Positions 1-6,034 of a DNA stretch of 11,655 nt are shown here, piece by piece (position 1 is the first letter of the stretch; every line of letters starts with the position of its first letter). The translations under genes and the position numbers were made by a program. Source of the DNA: Neisseria sicca 4320 (GTDB lineage Bacteria; Pseudomonadota; Gammaproteobacteria; Burkholderiales; Neisseriaceae). The notes under the pieces are model-generated. The model did not search any database, was not told the DNA's origin, and saw only the letters and a program-made list of their open reading frames with translations. The DNA lies in NCBI RefSeq assembly GCF_000193735.1, contig NZ_AEPF01000134.1, forward strand, positions 1 to 11,655. Direction: 5' to 3'.

Positions 1-365
1 AATTGGAATTCTTGCCGCAAATCGGTATGAATTGAAATTCAAGCCTGCCCTCTATCTTGTATAGTGGTTTAAAGTTAATCCACTATAAGTGGAGGAATGG
101 TGAAATAGGGAATGATGATGAAGGTGTTGTTTGCGGCAATTTTGTCATTTGGGAGATCAGGCTTCAACACTGATTTTTAAGTATCTGCACAATTCGGGCT
201 ATAGAGCAGCTGGATTTCGAATAACTTTGTTGCTGTCACGGTAATCTTGCACTTTTCCTGTTTCGGTAGGGAAAGTGAGGGTATGGCTTGTATGCAAGTA
301 TAAAAATCTTAGAGTTGCTATCTGCTTTTTGTTTTTCTCTTGTTAAGCGTAAGCAAGTGGTATAG
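1..365. other. Intergenic stretch with no convincing gene
   Basis: No reading frame here looks like a real protein. It contains a 28-bp Correia remnant at 60-87. Just after that, a tiny frame starts at one of three consecutive ATGs (112, 115, 118) behind a GGGA and ends at 178-180; it gives about 20-22 residues with a hydrophobic start (MMMKVLFAAIL). A second short open frame overlaps it up to about position 240. These could be remains of a decayed secreted-protein gene or chance. A TATAAAA at about 300-306 is promoter-like, but I see no paired -35 box or downstream plus-strand gene. Confidence 0.5.
60..87. repeat. Collapsed Correia element remnant (28 bp)
   Basis: TATAGTGG and CCACTATA form a perfect 8-bp inverted repeat separated by 12 nt. 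The right-hand 20 nt (TTTAAAGTTAATCCACTATA) match the terminal inverted repeat seen in the longer Correia elements in this window at 4012-4167 and 8840-8946. The left arm keeps only its outermost 8 bases. This is best read as a Correia element that has lost its whole interior, or a solo terminal repeat. Confidence 0.65.
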
Positions 366-406
366 CCATCAAAAACGCACCTTGTTTGAAGGTGCGTTTT
401 TGATGG
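366..406 (-). terminator. Rho-independent terminator of the cytochrome gene
   Basis: A perfect 18-bp inverted repeat (366-383 and 389-406) encloses a 5-nt loop. Both arms contain a run of five A or T, so the hairpin is AT-flanked in both directions and could terminate in both. It lies 27 bp beyond the minus-strand cytochrome stop codon, so its most likely job is to end that transcript. It carries no DUS, unlike most terminators in this window. Confidence 0.85.
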
Positions 407-432
407 AGCATCTATGGCGTTTTCTGAATGAA

Positions 433-1290
433 TCAGAATTTAGCGCCTGATTGGTTGGCCATGTAGTTGACCGCTGCTTTGACTTCGTCGTCGCTCAGAC
501 CGGCGTTACCGCCTTTGGCAGGCATGGCGTTGAAGCCTTCGAGAGCGTGTTTGTACAGGGTTTCTTTACCTTGTTTGATGCGCGGAGCCCACTCGTCATT
601 TTTGCCTACGCCGGGAGCACCGGGGATGGTGCCGCCGTGACACATTTTACAGTTGGCTTCGTAAACTTTTTGACCGTCTGCACCGCCGGCTGCAGGAGCG
701 GCCGCGCCTTTGTCATCGGCTTTAGGTGCGTCGGCTGCGGGAGCAGAGCCGGCAGCGGCAGGTGCGGATGCGGCTGCATCGCCTGAAGCTGCTTGATCGG
801 CAGGTGCTGCGGCATCAGGATCAGGGAAGTTGCCGCCGCTCTTGTTGGCCATGTAAGTAATGGCGCGTTTGAGTTCTTGGTCAGTCAAATCGGCTGCACC
901 ACCTTTGGCAGGCATGGCGTTAAAGCCGTTCAGAGCGTGTTGGAACAGCGTGTCGAAACCCTGTCCTATACGGGGAGCCCAGTCGCCGTTGTTTTCGATT
1001 TTAGGCGCGTTGGGGACGGAGCTGTCCGCAGCGTGACATTGGATACAGATTTTGTTGAAAATCTGATCGCCTTTGCGTTCGCCTACCGGAATGCCGTCGC
1101 CTAAGGCGAGCTGCCCTGCGGGTTGGATACGGGTTTGCGTGGCGGCTTCGGACGATTGGTTAACGTCTGCGAACGAGCCGCTGCCCGCCAATTTGATGAG
1201 GAAGTAAATGACTGCAATAGCAATGATGATACCGCTCACAAGGGTAAACAATGCAGAGCCTTGGGCTTTTGAGTCGCGGAGTTGTTTCAT
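433..1290 (-). CDS. cycB: Di-haem cytochrome c5, membrane-anchored
   Basis: A 285-aa c-type cytochrome. An uncleaved-looking N-terminal membrane anchor (about residues 13-35) is followed by two homologous class I cytochrome c domains facing the periplasm. Haem 1 is attached at C82-IQ-C85-H86 with likely axial ligand M126. Haem 2 is attached at C214-KM-C217-H218 with likely ligand M256. Both domains carry the same FNAMPAKGG segment. An Ala/Pro-rich linker (about 157-203) separates them. In pathogenic Neisseria the di-haem c5 passes electrons from the bc1 complex to cytochrome cbb3 oxidase and, under oxygen limitation, to nitrite reductase AniA; I infer the same role here. The start is supported by GAGG at minus-strand positions 1302-1299, 8 nt upstream. 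The gene stands alone, ending at the hairpin at 366-406. The product is confident; the symbol follows gonococcal usage from memory. Confidence 0.9.
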   Translation of the reverse strand: MKQLRDSKAQGSALFTLVSGIIIAIAVIYFLIKLAGSGSFADVNQSSEAATQTRIQPAGQLALGDGIPVGERKGDQIFNKICIQCHAADSSVPNAPKIENNGDWAPRIGQGFDTLFQHALNGFNAMPAKGGAADLTDQELKRAITYMANKSGGNFPDPDAAAPADQAASGDAAASAPAAAGSAPAADAPKADDKGAAAPAAGGADGQKVYEANCKMCHGGTIPGAPGVGKNDEWAPRIKQGKETLYKHALEGFNAMPAKGGNAGLSDDEVKAAVNYMANQSGAKF

Positions 1291-1327
1291 TTGGTAGGCC
1301 TCGCCGTTAGGTTAGGTTGTGCTTTGA

Positions 1328-1333
1328 GTTATA
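1328..1333 (-). promoter_or_regulatory. Candidate -10 box for the cytochrome c5 gene
   Basis: Read on the minus strand this is TATAAC, 37 nt before the cytochrome ATG. No good -35 hexamer lies 16-18 nt upstream, so it may rely on an activator. An 18-bp dyad, TGTTAA-N6-TTAACA (1342-1359), sits immediately upstream where a regulator would bind. The assignment is tentative. Confidence 0.3.
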
Positions 1334-1535
1334 GTTTGGTGTGTTAAACGCAGTTAACAATATTTTGCTGGATTATACTGAATTCACAGGGGCTTTCCAA
1401 TCGCTCTTGTGGAAAATATACGCAAAGGCGGCAGTTTTTTGCCGTTTGTTAAGGGGTGGATTAGTTATGTTGTTGATTATTTGCAGGGAATTTTCTGCAA
1501 ATTTGTCTTGTTTGCGCCATCCTGCATAATAGGCT

Positions 1536-1564
1536 TTGCCAACAGGCGGGATTTGCGTTAATCT
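1536..1564 (+). promoter_or_regulatory. Likely promoter of tRNA-Arg
   Basis: TTGCCA (1536-1541) and TAATCT (1559-1564) are separated by exactly 17 nt, a good sigma-70 arrangement. Transcription would start near 1571, only a few nucleotides before the mature tRNA 5' end at 1577. This short leader is typical for a single tRNA gene. Confidence 0.6.
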
Positions 1565-1576
1565 TACGCCTTCCCT

Positions 1577-1652
1577 GCACCCATAGCTCAGTTGGAAGAG
1601 TGTCAGTTTCCGAAGCTGGAGGTCACAGGTTCGATCCCTGTTGGGTGCGCCA
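1577..1652 (+). tRNA. tRNA-Arg (anticodon CCG)
   Basis: A 76-nt cloverleaf can be folded by eye. The acceptor stem is GCACCCA with TGGGTGC (1642-1648), followed by discriminator G1649 and an encoded CCA (1650-1652). The T arm is ACAGG-TTCGATC-CCTGT. The D arm is GCTC/GAGT with GG in the loop. The anticodon stem TCAGT/GCTGG closes on G-U pairs at both ends around the loop TTCCGAA, placing anticodon CCG at 1610-1612. It reads CGG arginine codons. The overall pattern and the G discriminator agree with bacterial tRNA-Arg(CCG). It has its own promoter and terminator and lies between two minus-strand genes. Confidence 0.93.
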
Positions 1653-1661
1653 ATTATAGAG

Positions 1662-1700
1662 AGGCCGTCTGAAAGATGAAAATTTTTCGGGCGGCCTTTT
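1662..1700 (+). terminator. tRNA-Arg terminator built on a DUS
   Basis: The left arm is AGGCCGTCTGAAA (1662-1674), the AG-DUS form of the uptake sequence. The right arm TTTCGGGCGGCCT (about 1685-1697) pairs with it through 11 Watson-Crick pairs and two G-U pairs in plus-strand RNA, followed by TTT. On the minus strand the same two positions become C-A mismatches, so the hairpin favours plus-strand termination just after the tRNA. A degenerate uptake core (TTCAGGCGACC) lies at about 1731-1741. Confidence 0.7.
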
Positions 1701-1756
1701 GATTTACTTCAAATAAAACTACATCGGGTTTCAGGCGACCTTTTGCTTTTTGTGTT

Positions 1757-2950
1757 TTATTTCAACACTTCGGCAAACGCATCGGCAACATAGGCGATAT
1801 TCGAGGCATTCAGTCCGGCAACGCACATCCTGCCCGAATCCAGCAGGTAAACGGCAAATTCGTCGCGCAACCTGCGGACTTGTTCCATGCTCAATCCTGT
1901 GTAGCTGAACATGCCGCGCTGTTTGATGAAATAAGTGAAATCGCGGTTGGGGATTTGGGCGGCCAAGACGTCATAAAGTTTCTGCCGCATGGCGCGGATG
2001 CGGTCGCGCATGACATAGACTTCGTTTTGCCACAAGGCGTAAAGTTCGGGGCTGTTCATCACATCGGCGGCGATGTAGGCGCCGTGTGCGGGCGGGCTGG
2101 AATAGATGCGGCGGACGGTGAATTTGAGCTGTCCGAACACCAATTCCGCTTCTTCTTTATTCGGGCAAACCACGCTCAAGCCGCCGACGCGCTCGCCGTA
2201 GAGCGACAGGTTTTTCGAGAATGAGTTGCTGACGAACAAGGGCAATTCCATTTCCAGCGCCTTGCGGATGGCGTAGGCATCGCTGTCCAAATCGCCGCCG
2301 AAGCCTTGGTAGGCAATGTCCATAAACGGAATCAGTTTGCGCGTTTTGATGATGTGCAACACTTCGTCCCATTGCTGTTCCAACATATCCACGCCGGTCG
2401 GGTTGTGGCAGCAGGGGTGCAGGATTAGAACGCTGTGTTCGGGCAGGGTGTTGAAAAACGCGGTCATTTCGTCGAATTTGACGCCGACGGTGGCGGGGTC
2501 GTAATAAGGATAAGTACCGACCTCGAAACCCGCGCCTTCAAAAATGCCGCGGTGGTTGTCCCAAGTCGGGTCGCTGACGTAGGCACGCGCTGCGGGGAAC
2601 CAGCGGTGCAGGAAGTCCGCCCCGACTTTGAGCGCGCCCGAGCCGCCCAAGGTTTGTACGGTAACGATGCGTCCTTGTGCGAACGCGGGGTTGTCTTTGC
2701 CGAATAACAAATGCTGCACCGCGCTGCGGTAAGTGTTCAAGCCTTCCATCGGCAGATAGGGCGACGGCGCAGGCGTGGCGGCGCGGGCGGTTTCGGCACG
2801 GCTCACGGATTCCAACACGGGCATTTTGCCTTCGTCGTCGAAATAAATGCCTATGCTCAAATTGACTTTTTCAGGACGCGGGTCGTTTTTGAAGGTTTCG
2901 ACCAAACTCAAAATCGGGTCGCCGGGATAGTATTCGACGTGTCGGTACAT
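1757..2950 (-). CDS. tyrB: Aromatic-amino-acid / aspartate aminotransferase (TyrB type)
   Basis: A 397-aa PLP-dependent class I aminotransferase (fold type I), the length of E. coli TyrB. The PLP Schiff-base lysine is K246 in SNSFSKNLSLYGERVGGLSV, which resembles TyrB more than AspC. Other visible residues are N183 in HNPTG, D211 and Y214 in DIAYQG, R254 (phosphate contact) and R374 in SGRMCVAGLN (substrate alpha-carboxylate). It exchanges amino groups between aspartate, phenylalanine or tyrosine and their 2-oxo acids in the cytoplasm. The start at MYRHVEYYPG is chosen over a longer frame beginning at 3043 because AAAGGAAAC lies just upstream on the minus strand, the N-terminus matches the family, and the extra 31 codons run through a DUS. 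It diverges from folP and probably forms a single-gene unit. The exact substrate preference cannot be read from sequence. Confidence 0.92.
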   Translation of the reverse strand: MYRHVEYYPGDPILSLVETFKNDPRPEKVNLSIGIYFDDEGKMPVLESVSRAETARAATPAPSPYLPMEGLNTYRSAVQHLLFGKDNPAFAQGRIVTVQTLGGSGALKVGADFLHRWFPAARAYVSDPTWDNHRGIFEGAGFEVGTYPYYDPATVGVKFDEMTAFFNTLPEHSVLILHPCCHNPTGVDMLEQQWDEVLHIIKTRKLIPFMDIAYQGFGGDLDSDAYAIRKALEMELPLFVSNSFSKNLSLYGERVGGLSVVCPNKEEAELVFGQLKFTVRRIYSSPPAHGAYIAADVMNSPELYALWQNEVYVMRDRIRAMRQKLYDVLAAQIPNRDFTYFIKQRGMFSYTGLSMEQVRRLRDEFAVYLLDSGRMCVAGLNASNIAYVADAFAEVLK

Positions 2951-3024
2951 GGCTGTTTCCTTTATCAGGCGGATTAGGACGGTAAACCTGATTTTGGCAT
3001 TAAACGGCAGGATTTGTAAAACGG

Positions 3025-3060
3025 GGTCGTCTGAAAGCTGCATGATGTTTTCAGACGACC
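3025..3060. repeat. Inverted DUS pair in the tyrB-folP divergent region
   Basis: GGTCGTCTGAAA (3025-3036) and TTTCAGACGACC (3049-3060) form a 12-bp perfect stem with a 12-nt loop. Inverted DUS pairs usually serve as terminators downstream of genes, but this one lies upstream of both divergent genes. Its right arm directly touches the folP -10 box. It may act as an insulator, but its main role is probably DNA uptake. Confidence 0.8.
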
Positions 3061-3066
3061 TATAAT
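3061..3066 (+). promoter_or_regulatory. Probable folP -10 box (TATAAT)
   Basis: A perfect TATAAT begins at the base directly after the DUS right arm and lies 30 nt before the folP ATG. No good -35 hexamer is visible at the expected distance; that area is occupied by the DUS hairpin loop (around 3038-3043, CTGCAT). A GGA at about 3085-3087 is the likely ribosome site. Confidence 0.5.
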
Positions 3067-3096
3067 TTCGTCTTCATTATTTTACGGAATACCATC

Positions 3097-3951
3097 ATGA
3101 CCACGCGCATCTGGCAGGCAGGCAGGTTTGAAATCGGTTTGGACAAGCCGAAAATCATGGGTATCGTCAACCTGACGCCCGATTCTTTTTCCGACGGCGG
3201 CGTGTATTCGCAAAACGCCCAAACAGCCTTGGCACACGCCGAACAGCTTTTAAAAGAAGGCGCGGACATTCTCGACATCGGCGGCGAATCGACGCGGCCG
3301 GGTGCGGATTATGTTTCGCCTGAAGAAGAATGGGCGCGTGTTGCGCCTGTGTTGGCGGAAGTGGCGGGGTGGGGCGTTCCCGTCAGTTTGGACACGCGCC
3401 GCACGGTGATTATGGAAAAAGCGTTGGCACTCGGTGTCGTCGATATTATTAATGATGTGGCGGCGTTGACTGACGAGGGCGCGGTCGAATTGCTGGCGAG
3501 TCAGGCGGATACGGGCATTTGCCTGATGCACATGCAGGGTTTGCCCGAAAATATGCAGATTAATCCGAAATATCAGGATGTTGTCGGCGAAGTCGCTCGG
3601 TATTTGAAAGTGCGCTCAGCGGAATGTATCGCGGCAGGCATCTCACCGCAACGCATCATACTCGACCCCGGCTTCGGCTTCGGCAAAACCCTGCAACACA
3701 ATATCGCGCTGATGCGGCATTTGCCCGAATTGATGGCGCAAACGGGTTTCCCACTGCTGATCGGCGTGTCGCGCAAACGCATGATAGGCGATCTGACCGG
3801 CGAGGCAGACGCGGCGGAACGCGTACACGGCAGTGTGGCGGCGGCGTTGGCTTCCGTAGCGCGCGGCGCGCAAATTTTGCGGGTGCATGATGTGAAGGCG
3901 ACGGCGGATGCGTTGAAGGTGTGGGACGCTTTAGGGATTGCCGGCATTTAA
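3097..3951 (+). CDS. folP: Dihydropteroate synthase
   Basis: A 284-aa TIM-barrel enzyme that condenses p-aminobenzoate with hydroxymethyl-dihydropterin diphosphate to give dihydropteroate in folate synthesis; it is the target of sulfonamides. Visible signatures are MGIVNLTPDSFSDGG (21-35), the pterin/diphosphate loop DIGGESTRPGA (60-70), SLDT (97-100), DIINDV (116-121), DPGFGFGK (190-197), SRKRMIG (225-231) and RVHDV (262-266). With meningococcal numbering, which matches here, F31, P84 and G194 are all present and there is no Ser-Gly insertion near 194-196. These are the states associated with sulfonamide susceptibility in meningococci. The ATG is supported by the family N-terminus and a nearby GGA. 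It is followed by a Correia element and a DUS terminator, so glmM is probably transcribed separately. Confidence 0.96.
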   Translation: MTTRIWQAGRFEIGLDKPKIMGIVNLTPDSFSDGGVYSQNAQTALAHAEQLLKEGADILDIGGESTRPGADYVSPEEEWARVAPVLAEVAGWGVPVSLDTRRTVIMEKALALGVVDIINDVAALTDEGAVELLASQADTGICLMHMQGLPENMQINPKYQDVVGEVARYLKVRSAECIAAGISPQRIILDPGFGFGKTLQHNIALMRHLPELMAQTGFPLLIGVSRKRMIGDLTGEADAAERVHGSVAAALASVARGAQILRVHDVKATADALKVWDALGIAGI

Positions 3952-4011
3952 TAGCTTCTGTTCTGGAAGCAAAAAAACACTTTGAAAATGAAATGTCGGC
4001 AGCCCCTGAAA

Positions 4012-4167
4012 TATAGTGGATTAACAAAAATCAGGACAAGGCGACGAAGCCGCAGACAGTACAGATAGTACGGAACCGATTCACTTGGTGCTTGAGCACC
4101 TTAGAGAATCGTTCTCTTTGAGCTAAGGCGAGGCAACGCCGTACTGGTTTAAATTTAATCCACTATA
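4012..4167. mobile_element. Full-length Correia repeat element (156 bp)
   Basis: The element begins TATAGTGGATTAA and ends TTTAATCCACTATA, with TA at each end as expected for duplication of a TA target. At 156 bp it is the full-length Correia (CREE) class, a non-coding miniature element of Neisseria. It keeps the roughly 50-bp internal block missing from the 107-bp copy at 8840-8946. That block contains two perfect hairpins, GGTGCT-TG-AGCACC (4087-4100) and AGAGAA-TCG-TTCTCT (4103-4117). Full-length elements are known to bind IHF, and their ends can carry promoters or RNase III processing sites. It lies between the folP stop and folP's DUS hairpin, so it is likely transcribed as part of the folP 3' UTR. 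Confidence 0.93.
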
Positions 4168-4177
4168 GTGATAAAGA

Positions 4178-4214
4178 GGTCGTCTGAAAACAAGTTTGAC
4201 GGTTTCAGACGACC
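4178..4214 (+). terminator. DUS-hairpin terminator after folP
   Basis: GGTCGTCTGAAA (4178-4189) pairs perfectly with TTTCAGACGACC (4203-4214) around a 13-nt loop; the bases after it (CGTTTGTTTAA) are T-rich. The left arm with its preceding A is a full AG-mucDUS. The hairpin is 226 bp beyond the folP stop because the Correia element sits between them. Confidence 0.7.
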
Positions 4215-4393
4215 CGTTTGTTTAATCCGGTTAACTTGTTTCGGGTTTTGATAAGATAAGAAACTATACCGCTCAGGCGCAATCTAATGACGCTAAACAT
4301 AAATCCCAACAGTTTTGCATAAAACCCCCTATACTGCCCGTTATGACATTTACGGGTAACCCCATTCTAAAAACATCCTCACGGAGCAAACTC
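4215..4393 (+). promoter_or_regulatory. glmM upstream region
   Basis: The best promoter-like element is TATACT at 4330-4335, about 58 nt before the glmM ATG, with no convincing -35. A second -10-like TATACC lies at 4265-4270. The ribosome binding site is GGAG at 4383-4386, 7 nt before the ATG at 4394. An upstream in-frame ATG at 4343 is probably not used. Confidence 0.35.
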
Positions 4394-5731
4394 ATGGCAA
4401 AAAAATATTTCGGCACGGACGGCGTACGCGGCGAAGTCGGTCAATTTCCGATTACCCCCGATTTCGTATTGAAACTAGGTTATGCGGCGGGGCAGGTGTT
4501 GGTGCAGCATGACGGCGGACAGAAGCCGACCGTCCTGATCGGCAAAGACACGCGCATTTCCGGCTATATGCTCGAAGCCGCGCTGGTGGCGGGCTTTACC
4601 GCCGCAGGTGTCAACGTCATCCAAACCGGTCCGCTGCCTACGCCGGGCGTGGCTTATCTGACCCGCGCGCTGCGTTTGTCCGCCGGCGTGATGATTTCCG
4701 CGTCGCATAATGTTTATTCCGATAACGGCATCAAATTCTTTGCCGAAGGCGGCGTGAAACTGAGCGATGAAATCGAGTTGGAGATCGAAGCCAAAATCGA
4801 CGAGGAAATGAAAACCCAGCCGTCTGCCCGCCTCGGACGCGCCCGCCGTATCAACGGCGCGGACGACCGCTACATCGAATTTTGCAAATCCACCTTCCCC
4901 AGTCATTTGGATTTGCGCGGCCTGAAATTGGTGGTCGATACCGCACATGGCGCAGGCTATGACGTTGCGCCCAAAGTGTTCCACGAACTCGGCGCACAAG
5001 TCGTCAGCATCGGCGACGAACCCAATGGCTACAACATCAACGAAAAATGCGGCGCAACCCATCCCAAAGCCTTGCAGGCCGCCGTATTGCAAAACGAAGC
5101 CGACTACGGCATCGCGTTGGACGGCGACGGTGACCGCTTGATGATGGTTGACCGCAACGGCAAAGTGTACGACGGCGACAGCCTGATTTACGTCATCGCC
5201 AAAGCACGCGCCCGCGAAGGCATCAACATCGGCGGCGTGGTCGGTACGGTCATGACCAATATGGCGATGGAAATTGCCCTGAAAGAGCAGGGCGTCGATT
5301 TCTGCCGCGCCAAAGTGGGCGACCGCTATGTGTTGGAGCAGCTGAACCAACGCGGCTGGCTCATCGGCGGCGAAGCCAGCGGCCATATTTTGTGCATGGA
5401 CAAACACAACACCGGCGACGGCATCATCTCCGCGCTGCAGGTTTTGGCAGCGCTGCAAATCCTGAACCAAGACCTCGCCACCGTTTGCGCCGACTGGCAG
5501 CCGTATCCGCAAACCATGATCAACGTGCGCATCCAAAAAGGTCAGAAATGGCAGGAAGCCTCGAAAGACGTGTTGGCTGAAGTGGAAAAAGAGCTTGAAG
5601 GCAAAGGCCGCGTTGTCTTGCGCGCATCAGGTACCGAGCCGGTCGTGCGCGTCATGGTCGAAGCGCGTCAGGCGGACTGGGCGAAAAAAGGCGCGGAACG
5701 CATCGCGGCAGCCATTACCGGCAAGCAGTAA
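4394..5731 (+). CDS. glmM: Phosphoglucosamine mutase
   Basis: A 445-aa alpha-D-phosphohexomutase of the usual GlmM length. It interconverts glucosamine-6-phosphate and glucosamine-1-phosphate, the step before UDP-GlcNAc, and so feeds peptidoglycan and lipooligosaccharide synthesis in the cytoplasm. The N-terminal FGTDGVRGE (6-14) is a GlmM hallmark. The phosphoserine loop is MISASHNVYSDNG (100-112) with catalytic S104; most family members have Pro where this protein has V107. The Mg2+ loop is DGDGDR (243-248). The sugar-binding loop is GGEASGH (325-331) and the C-terminal phosphate-binding loop is RASGTEPVVRVMVE (410-423). I chose this ATG over one 51 nt upstream because GGAG precedes it at normal distance and the protein then begins MAKKYFGTDG like its relatives. 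The folP-then-glmM order also occurs in other bacteria. Confidence 0.96.
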   Translation: MAKKYFGTDGVRGEVGQFPITPDFVLKLGYAAGQVLVQHDGGQKPTVLIGKDTRISGYMLEAALVAGFTAAGVNVIQTGPLPTPGVAYLTRALRLSAGVMISASHNVYSDNGIKFFAEGGVKLSDEIELEIEAKIDEEMKTQPSARLGRARRINGADDRYIEFCKSTFPSHLDLRGLKLVVDTAHGAGYDVAPKVFHELGAQVVSIGDEPNGYNINEKCGATHPKALQAAVLQNEADYGIALDGDGDRLMMVDRNGKVYDGDSLIYVIAKARAREGINIGGVVGTVMTNMAMEIALKEQGVDFCRAKVGDRYVLEQLNQRGWLIGGEASGHILCMDKHNTGDGIISALQVLAALQILNQDLATVCADWQPYPQTMINVRIQKGQKWQEASKDVLAEVEKELEGKGRVVLRASGTEPVVRVMVEARQADWAKKGAERIAAAITGKQ

Positions 5732-5774
5732 TGCTGTCGGAAAACAATCAGGTTTTTAGCAAACCTTGAAACTG

Positions 5775-5804
5775 CCGTCGTTTCTATGCAAGCGGAAACG
5801 GCGG
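5775..5804 (+). terminator. Possible glmM terminator hairpin
   Basis: CCGTCGTTTC (5775-5784) pairs with GAAACGGCGG (5795-5804) through nine Watson-Crick pairs and one G-U, with a 10-nt loop, 44 bp after the glmM stop. No T run follows, because a Correia remnant begins at about 5807. The element may have inserted into the original T tract. Confidence 0.45.
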
Positions 5805-5806
5805 TG

Positions 5807-5872
5807 CAGTGGATTAATTTTGAATCAGGGCAAGGCGGGGGAACGCCATGCCGGTTTAAGGTTAATCCACTG
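5807..5872. repeat. Internally deleted Correia element remnant (66 bp)
   Basis: CAGTGGATTAA at the left and TTAATCCACTG at the right are perfect inverted ends. Both carry the same change in the usual TATAGTGG terminus (TA replaced by a C at the outer side). The inside retains a left-arm piece (TCAGGGCAAGGCG) and a right-arm piece (AACGCCATGCCGGTTTAAGG) that align to the full element at 4012-4167 in the same orientation. About 90 bp of the middle are missing. This is shorter than the usual 105-107-bp short form. Confidence 0.75.
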
Positions 5873-5888
5873 TGTTTTTTAGGATTCG

Positions 5889-5965
5889 AGGTCGTCTGAA
5901 ACACATCAAGGGATATTGTTCACGCATATTTGCGCAACATTCCTTGTTATTTCTTTCAGACGACC
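5889..5965. repeat. Widely spaced inverted DUS pair upstream of dedA
   Basis: AGGTCGTCTGAA (5889-5900) and TTTCAGACGACC (5954-5965) are inverted copies about 53 nt apart. That spacing is too wide for an ordinary terminator loop. The right arm lies where the -35 of the candidate dedA promoter would be. Confidence 0.75.
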
Positions 5966-5972
5966 CTATCTT

Positions 5973-5981
5973 TGGTAAAAT
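5973..5981 (+). promoter_or_regulatory. Candidate extended -10 promoter for dedA
   Basis: TGGTAAAAT contains a TAAAAT hexamer (5976-5981) preceded by TG-N, the extended -10 pattern that can work without a good -35. It lies 53 nt before the dedA ATG and directly downstream of a DUS arm. Confidence 0.45.
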
Positions 5982-6034
5982 ACAACATCAGTTCAAATGA
6001 ATTTTCCCTCCACATTACAACCGACGGATACGCC

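Noticed and set aside
96..112. Possible dRS3-type neisserial repeat (GGGAAT at 107-112)
   Set aside because: Only one half-site is present; the matching ATTCCC at 8-bp spacing is missing.
1429..1444. CGGCA/TGCCG hairpin with T-rich loop as a terminator
   Set aside because: The stem is only 5 bp, and no gene ends just before it on either strand.
1341..1529. 62-codon plus-strand frame between the cytochrome gene and tRNA-Arg
   Set aside because: No ribosome site and no similarity that I can recognise. It overlaps the cytochrome promoter region and is probably chance.
2435..2977. Plus-strand frames opposite tyrB
   Set aside because: No family resemblance. TyrB on the opposite strand is complete with its PLP lysine and substrate arginines.
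3573..4027. Minus-strand frames opposite folP
   Set aside because: They are antisense to a confident DHPS, and one runs into the Correia element; no plausible product.
4315..4335. TTGCAT...TATACT as a complete glmM promoter
   Set aside because: The hexamers are only 9 nt apart, too close for a sigma-70 promoter, so only the -10-like box is kept as a weak candidate.
4475..5536. 353-codon open frame on the minus strand opposite glmM
   Set aside because: It lies wholly antisense to a confident GlmM with all catalytic motifs. Its composition (His-, Val- and Ala-rich, no domain) is typical of the complement of a GC-rich gene.
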